Assembly: GCA_031261425.1 (NCBI GenBank)
Contig: JAISJR010000011.1
Span: 1 to 33,710 of the forward strand
Direction of reading: 5' to 3'
From: Planctomycetota bacterium
GTDB lineage: Bacteria; Planctomycetota; SZUA-567
DNA length: 33,710 bases
The notes under the pieces are model-generated. The model ran no database searches. It saw only the letters and a list, made by a program, of their open reading frames with translations, and was not told the origin of the DNA. Below, in pieces: positions 15,419 to 24,060 of this stretch. Position 1 is the stretch's first letter, and each line of letters opens with the position of its first letter. The position numbers and the translations under genes were made by a program.

Positions 15419-17449
15419 ATGCACCCACCCGCGGATTTCTTTGACGTATTTACCCGCGCCTTTTTTCTGGTTGTAGAGTTCGATAAAACCGGCGTCGAAG
15501 GCGTCCGGTTCGATTTCGACTTTCGCGCCCAATTCGATTTCCGTCAAGTCGCAATTCGCGAACGCTTTCGCCCCGATGCTTTTCACGCTTTTCGGAATGT
15601 TGATTTTTTTCACGCCGCTGTCGGCGAACGCTTCCGCGCCGATTTCGTTGAAAATAAAGTTGCCCGCTTTCGCCGCCATCCGCAATTCCGGCTTGCGCTC
15701 GCCTTCGTAGCGCACCAGCGTCGTGCGGCGGTCAACCGTCCGCTCAAAAATTTCATAGCCGCCGTCGTGCTTAAACACGTTGCCGTCCGGCGTCATTATC
15801 GTCAGCCGCGAATTGCCGTAAAAAGCGTCGGACGCGAGGTCGTCGTCTTTGCGCGGCGTCGCAAACGTTACGTTCGTCAAGTCGTTGTTGGCGAAAGCGC
15901 GATTGCCGACGCGCTTGACGCCGGCGGGAATGGCGACCTGCGTTAAACGGTTGTTCGCGAACACGCCGTCGTTCAGCGAAGTCAAACGCGGCGGAATTTC
16001 CACCGTCGTCAGTTGATTGCCGGCGAACGCGCTTTCGCCGATGACCACCACCGACGGCGGCAACACCAATCGCTTGATTTTATTGTCGGCGAAAGCGTTT
16101 TTGCCGATGACGCGCACCGATTCCGGCACTTGCGCGCCGGTCAAATCTTTCTTGGCAAAAGCGTTCTCGCCGATGCCGGTTACCGTAAAGCCGCCCAAAT
16201 GGTCGGGAATGACCACGTCCTTTTCGCCGCCGCGATAATCGATGATGTCCGCGCCCTCTTCGGTTTCGACAAACGCGAATTGGTCTTCGGCGTTCTGCGC
16301 TTTTTCCGTCACGCGCGCGACGCCGGCGCGGGCTTTCGCGTCGCCGTCGTAACCCGGCACGGTCTGCGCCTGTTGGTAATGGTTGAGCGCCGTGTTATAC
16401 AGCGCGTTGCGCTCCGCCGCGTCGCCCGCTTTCATCAATTTGTCATAGGCGGCGGCGTGGCGCTCCTGCTCCTGACTGCGCGCGTGTTGCACTTTGCGTA
16501 GCGATTCTTTGACGGACGGGTCGTTGGCGTAAGCCGGCATTTTTATGATGTCTTGATAGGCGTCTTCCGCGTCCTGATAGCGCCGCGCGGCTAAATTGTC
16601 CTCGCCGCGTTGTATCAATTGATAGTAGCGATTTTGGTCGCGCTGATTTTGCGTGTTTTGTTTGGCGAGCGCGGCGCGCGTTTTTTCCAACTCGCGCGTC
16701 GCCGTCAAATCGTTGGCGTAGGACGGCAGTTTCATCGCGTCGATAAACGTCCGCTCGGCGGTGGCGTAATTTTTTTCCTCGAATTGCTCGGCGCCGTCCT
16801 TCAGCAATTTCTCGAATTGCCGCCGCGTCTCCGCCGCCTCTTTGACCGACTGCGCCTGCTTCACGCCGCGTTGCGCCGCTTCGTCGTTTTCATAACCGGC
16901 GACGGTCAGCGCTTCTTTGAACGCCGTTTCGGCGCGGCGATAGTCGGGCGGCAGTTGCCGCAACGCGGCGGTGCCTTCGGACATCTTGCCGTTATACGCC
17001 ATCATCGGCAACAAATACGACACCGACACCACGACGACGATAATCGCGAAAAAAATCACGGCGAACGGGACTAACCGTTGCCAGTTTAAGCGCAGGAAAT
17101 CGGCGAACGGATGCTGTCCGGCGACTTGCGGTTTGTCCCAATTGGTGAACAGTTCCTTGACCGTTTCGCCGAAAGTCGGCGGGCGGACGACCACCGGCTC
17201 GGCGTTCGGCTGATAGATGCGTTGCGAAACTTTTTCGTAGAGCGAGCGTTTGTCGAAGCGGTCTTCGTAGGTCGGCTCGTCCCAGAGCAAGTCCTCGACG
17301 CGCTCGGCGGAGATATAGGTGTTGCCGTCCACGCTGATTTTGCCGGAACGTTTGAACTGCTCGGTTTCGACCCGCTCGCGCAATTCCTCCTCGTTCAACG
17401 GACCTTCGCTAAACCCCCGCGCGTCGGCGCGAATGTAAAAACCCGCCAT
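15416..17449 (-). CDS. Membrane-anchored TPR-like and BspA-type leucine-rich repeat protein
   Basis: The protein has 677 residues from the ATG at 17449, which follows a strong GGAGG. The N-terminal 56 residues (FYIRADARGFSEGPLNEEEL...) resemble a GYF_2-like domain. A single hydrophobic helix lies at 126-149 (LVPFAVIFFAIIVVVVSVSY). Then come four helical repeats of about 60 residues, each ending in an aromatic motif: GYEND (185), SYAND (243), AYAND (306) and GYDGD (366). From about 400 to 660 there are BspA-like leucine-rich repeats (IGENAFAKKDLTGAQVPESV, IGKNAFADNKIKRLVLPPSV). No signal peptide is seen, so the predicted topology is an inside N-terminus with the repeats outside the inner membrane. 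Such repeats usually bind proteins or glycans. The specific function is unknown. Confidence 0.85.
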   Translation of the reverse strand: MAGFYIRADARGFSEGPLNEEELRERVETEQFKRSGKISVDGNTYISAERVEDLLWDEPTYEDRFDKRSLYEKVSQRIYQPNAEPVVVRPPTFGETVKELFTNWDKPQVAGQHPFADFLRLNWQRLVPFAVIFFAIIVVVVSVSYLLPMMAYNGKMSEGTAALRQLPPDYRRAETAFKEALTVAGYENDEAAQRGVKQAQSVKEAAETRRQFEKLLKDGAEQFEEKNYATAERTFIDAMKLPSYANDLTATRELEKTRAALAKQNTQNQRDQNRYYQLIQRGEDNLAARRYQDAEDAYQDIIKMPAYANDPSVKESLRKVQHARSQEQERHAAAYDKLMKAGDAAERNALYNTALNHYQQAQTVPGYDGDAKARAGVARVTEKAQNAEDQFAFVETEEGADIIDYRGGEKDVVIPDHLGGFTVTGIGENAFAKKDLTGAQVPESVRVIGKNAFADNKIKRLVLPPSVVVIGESAFAGNQLTTVEIPPRLTSLNDGVFANNRLTQVAIPAGVKRVGNRAFANNDLTNVTFATPRKDDDLASDAFYGNSRLTIMTPDGNVFKHDGGYEIFERTVDRRTTLVRYEGERKPELRMAAKAGNFIFNEIGAEAFADSGVKKINIPKSVKSIGAKAFANCDLTEIELGAKVEIEPDAFDAGFIELYNQKKGAGKYVKEIRGWVH

Positions 17450-17573
17450 AATAATTTCCTCCGTCAGAAAGGCGCGCCGCGCGCCGGAACGATTACGAAA
17501 AAAACAACGTCCGTCTTTTATCGGAAAAATCAAGCCCATAATTAAACGCGCCGCGCCGGTCGAAAAGCGATTG

Positions 17574-17732
17574 ATAACTCGAGTTACGCGCAAAAAAAAG
17601 AAGCCACGAATAAACACGAAAAGAACTTAACACGAATTTTCACGAATTAGACGAATTAACACGAATTTTTGTCCGTTTTTCGGCTCTTTAACTTCGTGTA
17701 ATTCGTGTAATTCGTGGACAAAAAAACTCTCT
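17574..17732. repeat. ACGAATT/AATTCGT repeat element, copy 1
   Basis: A left arm of ACGAATT-type units (17630-17668), a centre TTTTTGTCCGTTTTTCGGCTCTTTAA and a complementary arm of TTCGTGTAA units form a hairpin-like element. It begins with GTTACGCGCAAAAAAAAG. A nearly identical copy lies at 33553-33710. It occupies most of the 17450-17807 divergent gap; 17450-17573 holds no clear feature. Confidence 0.85.
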
Positions 17733-17807
17733 TTTTTATGCGTAAAAATTCGCGCCTTTTTGTTGACCGCGTAACATCAGTTGATAATTAAAAATTAAAA
17801 ATTAAAA

Positions 17808-19004
17808 ATGAACCGTTACGAATTAAAAATCGCCCCTCTCACGAAAGCGACCCCGCCAATGGAAGAAACTCTTGCCGCGCTCCGCGCCGAAATCAACACG
17901 GTCAACCAGCAACTCACCGACTTGTTGGTCAGACGGCTGAACCTCGCCGAACAAGTCGCCGACTGCAAACAACAGCAACAATTGCCCCTGCTCGACGCCG
18001 GTCGCGAGCGGCAAATCCTCAACGAAATGGCGCAACGCGCCGGCGCCGAGTGCGCCTACGAAACCAAAATGCTGTTCAGCGAATTGTTTGAATTGAGCCG
18101 GATGCGCCAGCGCCGGCGTCTGCTCGCCAACACGCCGCTCGCGACCAAAATCGACTACGCGCTCGCCGCCACGCCGCCGGAATTTCCGAAAATGGCGACG
18201 TTTATCGCCTGTCAAGGCGTCGAGGGCAGTTACGGTCAACAGGCGTGCGACCGGCTGTTTTTCAAGCCGAACATTCTCTATTTCAACCAATTCGCCGACG
18301 TGTTCAACGCGGTGGAAAAAGGGATGTGCAGTTACGGCGTCCTGCCCATCGAAAACAGCATCGCCGGCTCGGTAACGCAGGTCTATGACTTGATGCGCGA
18401 ACACCATTTTTACATCGCGCGGAGCATCAAACAGCGCCTCGACCACGCGCTCCTCGCGCGACCGCACACGACCATCGCCGACGTGCGCGAAATTTTGTCG
18501 CACGAACAGGGCTTGCGCCAATGCGCCAATTTTCTGACGAATTTCCGCTCGGTGAAAATCACCGCCGTCGAAAACACGGCGGTCGCCGCGCGGCTGGTCG
18601 CCGCCTCCGAGCGCCGCGATTTGGCGGCGATTTCTTCGGCGCGGTGCGCGGAAATTTACGGCTTGACGCCGCTACGAACCGACTTGACCGTCAACAATTA
18701 CACGCGCTTTATTTGCATCACGCGCCATTTGGAAATTTACCCCGGCGCCAATCGCGTGAGTTTAATGTTGACGTTGCCGCACCGCGCCGGCTCGTTAAAC
18801 CGGATAATCGCGCGGTTCGCGGCGCTCGGACTGAATCTGTTGAAGATTGAGAGCCGCCCGATTTCGGGGAAAGATTTTGAGTTTATGTTTTATTTCGACA
18901 TCGAGGCGTCCGCGTTTGAAGCGCCGACGCGAATGTTGCTCGGCGATTTAAGCGTCGAACTGCCGATGTGCGAATTTCTCGGCAATTACACGGAAATGGC
19001 ATAA
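17808..19004 (+). CDS. pheA: Bifunctional chorismate mutase / prephenate dehydratase (P-protein)
   Basis: This cytoplasmic enzyme turns chorismate into prephenate and then phenylpyruvate, committing flux to phenylalanine. Residues 18-105 form an AroQ-type chorismate mutase helix set (LAALRAEINTVNQQLTDLLV, with the R...K pattern). Residues about 130-305 are the dehydratase (FIACQGVEGSYGQQA, GVLPIENSIAGSV). The C-terminal ACT domain (about 318-395) holds GLNLLKIESRP, the phenylalanine-binding ESRP motif, so feedback inhibition is expected. Length is normal for a P-protein. The start is uncertain: the ATG at 17808 lies at the edge of an ATTAAAA repeat, and Met18 (17859) begins exactly where the family does. 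Neither has a clear ribosome site. Confidence 0.95.
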   Translation: MNRYELKIAPLTKATPPMEETLAALRAEINTVNQQLTDLLVRRLNLAEQVADCKQQQQLPLLDAGRERQILNEMAQRAGAECAYETKMLFSELFELSRMRQRRRLLANTPLATKIDYALAATPPEFPKMATFIACQGVEGSYGQQACDRLFFKPNILYFNQFADVFNAVEKGMCSYGVLPIENSIAGSVTQVYDLMREHHFYIARSIKQRLDHALLARPHTTIADVREILSHEQGLRQCANFLTNFRSVKITAVENTAVAARLVAASERRDLAAISSARCAEIYGLTPLRTDLTVNNYTRFICITRHLEIYPGANRVSLMLTLPHRAGSLNRIIARFAALGLNLLKIESRPISGKDFEFMFYFDIEASAFEAPTRMLLGDLSVELPMCEFLGNYTEMA

Positions 19005-19017
19005 GACGGGGCGCGGT

Positions 19018-19041
19018 CGGGGCAAACGCTTATTTGCCCCG
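19018..19041 (+). terminator. Hairpin between convergent pheA and SemiSWEET genes
   Basis: CGGGGCAAA-CGCTTA-TTTGCCCCG is a perfect 9-base-pair stem with a 6-base loop, starting 14 bases after the pheA stop. A T-rich stretch follows on the plus strand after a few bases. It overlaps the final codons of the convergent minus-strand gene. Confidence 0.55.
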
Positions 19042-19287
19042 TCTATCGTATTTTATTTTGAGAATGATTTGGGTGGTTGCCAAGACGGTTACGATGATGT
19101 TGGCGATATAAACCGGTCGGCTGTTGACGCCGAAGCCGTAGGTCATCCAGAGCAAAGTGGAAATGGCGTAAATCACGAACATCGGCATTGAGACATCGCG
19201 CGCCGACTTGGTTTTCCACGTTTTATACACCTGCGGCACAAAGGAGAGGGTGGAGAAAATTGCCGCGATAAAACCGATAATTTCCAT
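19030..19287 (-). CDS. SemiSWEET-type PQ-loop transporter
   Basis: The protein has 85 residues and three predicted transmembrane helices, the size of a bacterial SemiSWEET, which dimerises to form a sugar uniporter. The PQ motif FVPQVYKTWKTKSARDVS follows helix 1 (Pro18-Gln19), and the segment SMPMFVIYAISTLLWMTYGF matches helix 2 of the family. Met at 19287 is chosen because family proteins begin just before helix 1. An in-frame ATG six codons earlier (19305) is possible, and neither has a strong ribosome site. It follows glnB on the same strand, but a terminator separates them, so it is probably not part of the nitrogen unit. The substrate is not predictable here. Confidence 0.88.
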   Translation of the reverse strand: MEIIGFIAAIFSTLSFVPQVYKTWKTKSARDVSMPMFVIYAISTLLWMTYGFGVNSRPVYIANIIVTVLATTQIILKIKYDRRGK

Positions 19288-19443
19288 TTTTGCGACCAAT
19301 CCCATAAAAAATAACGTGTCCGCGAATTTTCACCCAACCGAGCGTAGCGAAGGTTAGCGCGCTTTCCCCGTTAAACCGATTAGGTCGGGTTCACTTTAAT
19401 TGCCGTGGCGGTTCGCGCAAGCGCGGTCGTCGATAACCACTTA

Positions 19444-19478
19444 CCAAAAAACTGCCGGCGAGGCGCTCGCCGGCAGTT
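19444..19478 (-). terminator. Intrinsic terminator after glnB
   Basis: Read on the minus strand, AACTGCCGGCGAG-CGC-CTCGCCGGCAGTT forms a stem of 12-13 pairs followed directly by TTTTTT. It lies about 40 bases after the glnB stop and is a textbook Rho-independent terminator. Confidence 0.9.
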
Positions 19479-19516
19479 CGCGTTAAACCCCCAAAGCATT
19501 TTCACAGACCGGCGCT

Positions 19517-19861
19517 CTAATTGATTGCCGCGCTACCGGACTCGCCGGTGCGGATACGAATCACGTTGTCAAGGCGGTAAGTGAAAATTTTGCCGTCGCC
19601 CGGATTGCCGGTGAACGCCGATTCTTTTATCGCTTTAATCGTCTTGTCCGCCCACCCATCGTCCGAGACCACAATCTCAAACTTAATTTTCGGCAACAGC
19701 GAAATCGGCACTTCCGACCCGCGCACCAACTCCACGTAGCCCTTCTGTTTGCCGCACCCCATCACTTCCGACACCGAAATGCCGTTGACCTCAATCCGCG
19801 ACAGCGCGTCCTTGACCTCTTCAAACTTCTCCCGCCGCACGATGGCTTCGATCTTAATCAT
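19517..19861 (-). CDS. glnB: PII nitrogen regulatory protein lacking Tyr46/Tyr51
   Basis: This trimeric cytoplasmic signal protein binds ATP/ADP and 2-oxoglutarate and docks on AmtB or other targets. It has 114 residues, with the ATG at 19861 preceded by AAAGGAG. The family is clear from KFEEVKDAL, the T-loop GCGKQKGYVELVRGSE (35-50), LLPKIKFEIVV and the B-loop TGNPGDGKIF (about 84-93). In E. coli numbering, which aligns without gaps here, residues 46 and 51 are both Val. Tyr51 is the residue uridylylated in enteric PII, so that modification should be impossible and control is presumably by effectors only. It lies downstream of amtB, as glnK/amtB pairs often do, though in reversed order, and ends at a strong terminator. 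Confidence 0.95.
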   Translation of the reverse strand: MIKIEAIVRREKFEEVKDALSRIEVNGISVSEVMGCGKQKGYVELVRGSEVPISLLPKIKFEIVVSDDGWADKTIKAIKESAFTGNPGDGKIFTYRLDNVIRIRTGESGSAAIN

Positions 19862-19884
19862 CAGTAGTTCTCCTTTGGATAAGT

Positions 19885-20225
19885 TGAAAGTAAATTAAAA
19901 ATTACAAATTAAAAATTAAAAATGGCGCAAGCGTTAGAATCTATCCAAATATCGAACTAATCGGTTGTTTGCCCCGTTAGGGGCAATCTGTCGGTAGAAA
20001 CGTCGCCGCCATAAAGTCGCGTCCCGTTAGGGACGCAATGTCGGTTTAATTATCACTAACCGACATTCCGTCCCTACGGGACGGATTCTTTTCGGGCGGC
20101 TTTTTCTACCGACATTTCGTCCCTACGGGACTGCGTCCCCTATCGGGACGACGCTCGTTGATAACCAGATAGGTTCTTAACGCGGGCGGTGATTTTTAAT
20201 TTTTAATTTTGAATTTTTAATTGTA
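19885..20225. repeat. Composite repeat with GTCCCGTTAGGGAC hairpin modules, copy 1
   Basis: The amtB-glnB gap has ATTAAAA arms at both ends. Inside (about 19971-20150) is a long imperfect hairpin with ATGTCGGTAGAAA and its complement TTTCTACCGACAT. It also carries CGTCCCGTTAGGGACG and CCGTCCCTACGGGACGG. A related copy without arms lies at 32351-32515. Confidence 0.8.
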
Positions 20226-20227
20226 AT

Positions 20228-21469
20228 TTAATCTAGCCCGTTGAACGACGGATACGCCGCTTCGCCGTGTTGCGACAAATCCAAACCAATCAGTTCGTCC
20301 CGCCGCTCGACGCGCAACGACGTAACGAGCCGCACAAGTCCCGCGCAAATCAGCGTGCCGACCGCCGCGACGACAATCGTAATCACGATGCTCAACAATT
20401 GCGCGCCGAATTGCCGCCATTCGCCATAGACCAGCCCCGGCGTCGCCACTTCGTTAATCGTGTGATTGGCGAACAAGCCCGTCGCGACGCCGCCCCAAAT
20501 GCCGCCGATGCCGTGACAGCCGAAAGCGTCGAGCGAGTCGTCGATTTTCAGCGTCTTCTTCACCAACAACACGCCGAAATAGCAGATGGGACTGACCAAC
20601 AAGCCGATAATCAGCGACGCCCAGACCGGCACGAAACCCGCCGCCGGCGTAATCGCCACCAAGCCGACCACAATTCCCGTCGCCGCGCCGACCGCCGTCG
20701 GCTTGCCTTGCTTTATCACGTCAATCAGCATCCACGACAGCAACGCCGCCGCCGCCGCGACCGAAGTGGTAACAAAAGCGTGCGCCGCCAAGCCGTTCGC
20801 CGCGCCCGCCGAACCGGCGTTGAAACCATACCACCCGAACCACAGCAAACCCGCGCCCAACATCACAAACGGCACGTTATGCACCCGATACGAAATTTGT
20901 TCGTAGCCGATGCGCCGCCCCAAAATGATTGCCAACACCAAACCGGTTACGCCGGCGTTGATATGCACGACGTTGCCGCCGGCGAAGTCAACCGAATTCA
21001 GCCAGCCCGTGCCGAGCAAGCCGCCGCCCCAAACCATATGCGCGAGCGGGTAATAGCAGACCAGCGACCACAGCGCGATAAACAAAAACAACGCGCCGAA
21101 TTTCATCCGTCCCGCCACCGAGCCGGTAATCAGCGCCGGCGTGATGAGGGCGAAAGTCATCTGAAAGCCGACAAACGCCAGTTCGGGAATGGAGCCGCTC
21201 ATCTCCTCGACGCCGACGCCGCGCAAAAACGCTTTGCCGAAATCGCCGACGAAGCCGAGCGTGTCGCCGTTAAACGCCAGCGAGTAGCCGAACGCATACC
21301 ACAGCACGACGCCCAAACCGAGAATGAAAAACGACGCCATCAGGTTGTTGACCATATTCTTACGGCGACCGAGACCGCCGTAAAAGAACGCCAAGCCGGG
21401 CGTCATCAGAAAGACCAGCGCCGCGCAAACGAGCATAAAGGCGGTGTCGCCGGAGTTTAACAGGTCCAT
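20228..21469 (-). CDS. amtB: Ammonium transporter
   Basis: This inner-membrane trimer conducts ammonium. It has 413 residues and about eleven transmembrane helices. The family signature region DFAGGNVVHINAGVTGLVLA holds the first pore histidine (VHINAG), and DAFGCHGIGGIWGG holds the second. The FYGGLGRRKN loop is typical of AMT proteins. The ATG at 21469 is preferred to the GTG just before it, because AGGAG is then six bases away. It lies between the type III glutamine synthetase gene and glnB on one strand, and the three make a functional ammonium uptake, sensing and assimilation set. Repeat-filled gaps of about 345 and 366 bases separate them, so a single transcript is uncertain. No sigma-54 site is seen directly upstream. 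Confidence 0.97.
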   Translation of the reverse strand: MDLLNSGDTAFMLVCAALVFLMTPGLAFFYGGLGRRKNMVNNLMASFFILGLGVVLWYAFGYSLAFNGDTLGFVGDFGKAFLRGVGVEEMSGSIPELAFVGFQMTFALITPALITGSVAGRMKFGALFLFIALWSLVCYYPLAHMVWGGGLLGTGWLNSVDFAGGNVVHINAGVTGLVLAIILGRRIGYEQISYRVHNVPFVMLGAGLLWFGWYGFNAGSAGAANGLAAHAFVTTSVAAAAALLSWMLIDVIKQGKPTAVGAATGIVVGLVAITPAAGFVPVWASLIIGLLVSPICYFGVLLVKKTLKIDDSLDAFGCHGIGGIWGGVATGLFANHTINEVATPGLVYGEWRQFGAQLLSIVITIVVAAVGTLICAGLVRLVTSLRVERRDELIGLDLSQHGEAAYPSFNGLD

Positions 21470-21483
21470 CACTGTCTCCTTAA

Positions 21484-21815
21484 AAAGTTGAGAGTTGAAA
21501 GTTCAGAGTTTAGAGTTGAGAGATTTTAATAGTTATTCCGACAGCCGCGCCGTAGGCGCGAAACGTGAATAACCCCGACCAAGCGACACTCGCTACCGTC
21601 GCGCAGGTCGGGGGATAACCGTCCACCCACAAGAACTCCGTAGGAGTTCAACCGACCGTTCAACCCCTTCGGGGTTGTTGATACGGGGGCGCGCTTTCCC
21701 CGAATTGCGCGGCGAAAAAACATCGCCGCTTATTCGGGGTTATTCACATTAAACGCCTAACGGCGTTTTTAACGGAAGTCATTAAATAAATAACTTCTTC
21801 GCTCAACTCTGCTCT
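21484..21815. repeat. Composite intergenic repeat with GAGTTGA arms
   Basis: The gap between glnN and amtB holds no gene. GAGTTGAAAGTT-type units occur at the left (21486-21525) and a TCAACTC remnant ending TGCTCTTAA at the right. Between them are an inverted pair GTGAATAACCCCGA...CGGGGTTATTCAC and small hairpins (AACCCCTTCGGGGTT, AACTCCGTAGGAGTT, AAACGCCTAACGGCGTTT). Confidence 0.75.
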
Positions 21816-23944
21816 TAATACACAAACAGCATTTCCCGATATTTCGGCAGGGGCCACCGCGCGTCGTCGAGGGTCGTTTCCAAGCCATCGACCACTTCGC
21901 GCAATTTCAGCGTCGCCGCGATGATGTCTTCGTGTTGCAACGTCAGCGCTTTTTCGGCGGCGGCAATCGCGCCGGTCAAGGCGTCCAACTGCGTGCCGAG
22001 CGCGCGGGCGTGCGCGAACAAGGCGTCCAACCCCGCGTCGATTTTGCTGGCGACGGCGTCGGTATGCGCCCGCGCCGCGCCGGCAAACGCCTGCGCCGCC
22101 GCCGGCAAAATCGAACTCTTCGCAATCGCAATCGCGATTTTGCCCTCAATCATTATTTTGCGGTGATACTCTTCGAGATAAATCTCGAAGCGCGATTCGA
22201 GTTCGGTGCGGTTTAACACGCCGTATTTCTCAAACAACGCGACCGTCGCCTCCGCCCGCAACGCCGCGAGCGCCTCCATCGTCGTCCGCTTGTTCGGCAG
22301 ACCGCGCCGTTCGGCTTCCGCCGCCCATTCCGCGCTGTAATTGTCGCCGTTGAAAATAATGCGCTGGTGCGCGACGATTTCCGCCTGCAACAATTTCTGC
22401 AACTGCTGGTTGAAATCGCCGCCGCCGAAGGACTCGATTTTACCGGCGAGATAATCCAGCGACTCGGCGACAATCGTGTTCAGCAACGTGTTGACCGTCG
22501 CGCACGACTGACTTGACCCCGGCGCGCGGAATTCAAATTTATTGCCGGTGAAGGCGAACGGCGAGGTGCGGTTGCGGTCGGTCGCGTCTTTCGGTAGCGG
22601 CGGCAATAAGTCCACGCCGATTTTCATCGTGCCGGCTTCTTTGCTCGACGCCGCCTCGCCCTTTTCGATTTGCCCGATGATGTCCGTCAACTGTTCGCCC
22701 AAGAAAATCGAAATAATCGCGGGCGGGGCTTCGTTGGCGCCCAGACGGTGGTCGTTGCCGGCGTAGGCGGTGCCGGTGCGCAGAATGTCGGAATGTAAAT
22801 CAATCGCGCGCACAATCGCCGTCAACACCGTCAGGAACCGCGCGTTTTGGTGCGGACTGTCGCCCGGTTCAAGCAAGTTGGCGTCGCCGTAGGAAACCGA
22901 CCAGTTGTTGTGTTTACCGGAACCGTTGATGCCGGCGAACGGTTTTTCGTGAAGCAAACAAACCAAGCCGTGCCGCTCGGCGGTTTGGCGCAAGACCTCC
23001 ATCGCGAGCATATTGTGGTCAACCGCGAGATTGAGTTCCTCAAACATCGGGGCAAGTTCAAACTGCGCCGGCGCGACTTCGTTGTGGCGGGTTTTGGCGG
23101 GGATGCCGAGTTTCCACAATTCGGTTTCGACGTCGGTCATAAACGCCAAAATGCGCGGACGAATGGCGCCGAAATAATGGTCTTCCAACTGTTGATGCTT
23201 GGGCGGCGGCGCGCCGAACAGCGTGCGACCGGTCTGCACCAAGTCGGGACGGTTCAGGTAGAATTTTTTATCGATTAAAAAGTATTCCTGTTCCGGTCCG
23301 AGCGTAACTTTGACCGAACCCGCCGGCGCGCCGAACGCCGTCATCAGCCGTTTGACCGATTTTTGCAACGCCTGAATGGAGCGGAGCAGCGGCGTTTTGG
23401 TGTCGAGCGCCTCGCCGGTGTAAGAGTAAAACGCCGTCGGAATGCACAGCGTCGCGCCGTTGGCGTGGCGTTTAATAAACGCCGGACTGCTGGGGTCCCA
23501 GGCGGTGTAGCCGCGGGCTTCAAACGTGGCGCGCAAACCGCCGGACGGAAAACTCGAAGCGTCCGGTTCGCCGATGATGAGATTTTTACCGGAGAACTGC
23601 ATCACGGCTTCGCCGACGCCGGTCGGTTCCAAAAACGAGTCGTGTTTTTCGGCGGTGCCGCCGGTGAGCGGCTGAAACCAGTGGGTAAAGTGCGACGCGC
23701 CGCGTTCGAGCGCCCACGTTTTCATTCCGTGCGCGACGTCGCCGGCGATTGCCGGGTCGAGCGGTTGCCCGCTGACGAGGGTGGCTTCGAGTTTTTTCAC
23801 CACGGCTTTGGGCAGATATTTTTTCGCCGCCGTGAGCCCGAACACATCTTCGCCGTAAAAATCCAAGGCAAACGGTTTCGCCGCCGCGGGCGACGGGGCT
23901 TTTTCATTGGCAATCTCGCCAATGGCGGCACTGCGGTTGTTCAT
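21815..23944 (-). CDS. glnN: Glutamine synthetase type III
   Basis: This enzyme makes glutamine from glutamate, ammonium and ATP in the cytoplasm. At 709 residues it belongs to the large GSIII class rather than the approximately 450-residue GSI. Motifs seen are LGPEQEYFLID, RHNEVAPAQFELAP, GINGSGKHNNWSVSYG and the GSIII-type GNKFEFRAPGSSQSCATVN. The C-terminal helical region (about 590-700) is intact. The ATG at 23944 follows AAGGAG six bases away. A sigma-54 promoter about 120 bases upstream indicates nitrogen-responsive transcription through an NtrC-like activator, which is not in this window. Downstream on the same strand are amtB and glnB. Confidence 0.97.
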   Translation of the reverse strand: MNNRSAAIGEIANEKAPSPAAAKPFALDFYGEDVFGLTAAKKYLPKAVVKKLEATLVSGQPLDPAIAGDVAHGMKTWALERGASHFTHWFQPLTGGTAEKHDSFLEPTGVGEAVMQFSGKNLIIGEPDASSFPSGGLRATFEARGYTAWDPSSPAFIKRHANGATLCIPTAFYSYTGEALDTKTPLLRSIQALQKSVKRLMTAFGAPAGSVKVTLGPEQEYFLIDKKFYLNRPDLVQTGRTLFGAPPPKHQQLEDHYFGAIRPRILAFMTDVETELWKLGIPAKTRHNEVAPAQFELAPMFEELNLAVDHNMLAMEVLRQTAERHGLVCLLHEKPFAGINGSGKHNNWSVSYGDANLLEPGDSPHQNARFLTVLTAIVRAIDLHSDILRTGTAYAGNDHRLGANEAPPAIISIFLGEQLTDIIGQIEKGEAASSKEAGTMKIGVDLLPPLPKDATDRNRTSPFAFTGNKFEFRAPGSSQSCATVNTLLNTIVAESLDYLAGKIESFGGGDFNQQLQKLLQAEIVAHQRIIFNGDNYSAEWAAEAERRGLPNKRTTMEALAALRAEATVALFEKYGVLNRTELESRFEIYLEEYHRKIMIEGKIAIAIAKSSILPAAAQAFAGAARAHTDAVASKIDAGLDALFAHARALGTQLDALTGAIAAAEKALTLQHEDIIAATLKLREVVDGLETTLDDARWPLPKYREMLFVY

Positions 23945-24060
23945 TCATTTCTCCTTTGCGTCTAAAAACAAGACCGGAAAAAAAGTAAAAAAAAACGACC
24001 TAAAATAAAGACCGCATAAGATTAGCGAAATTCGGGCGTAAAAGAAGCAATCCTCACCAG

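Noticed and set aside
21751-21772. Terminator of glnN (AAACGCCTAACGGCGTTT)
   Set aside because: The run of T follows on the plus strand, opposite to the gene direction, and the hairpin is part of a repeat module, so I do not call it a glnN terminator.
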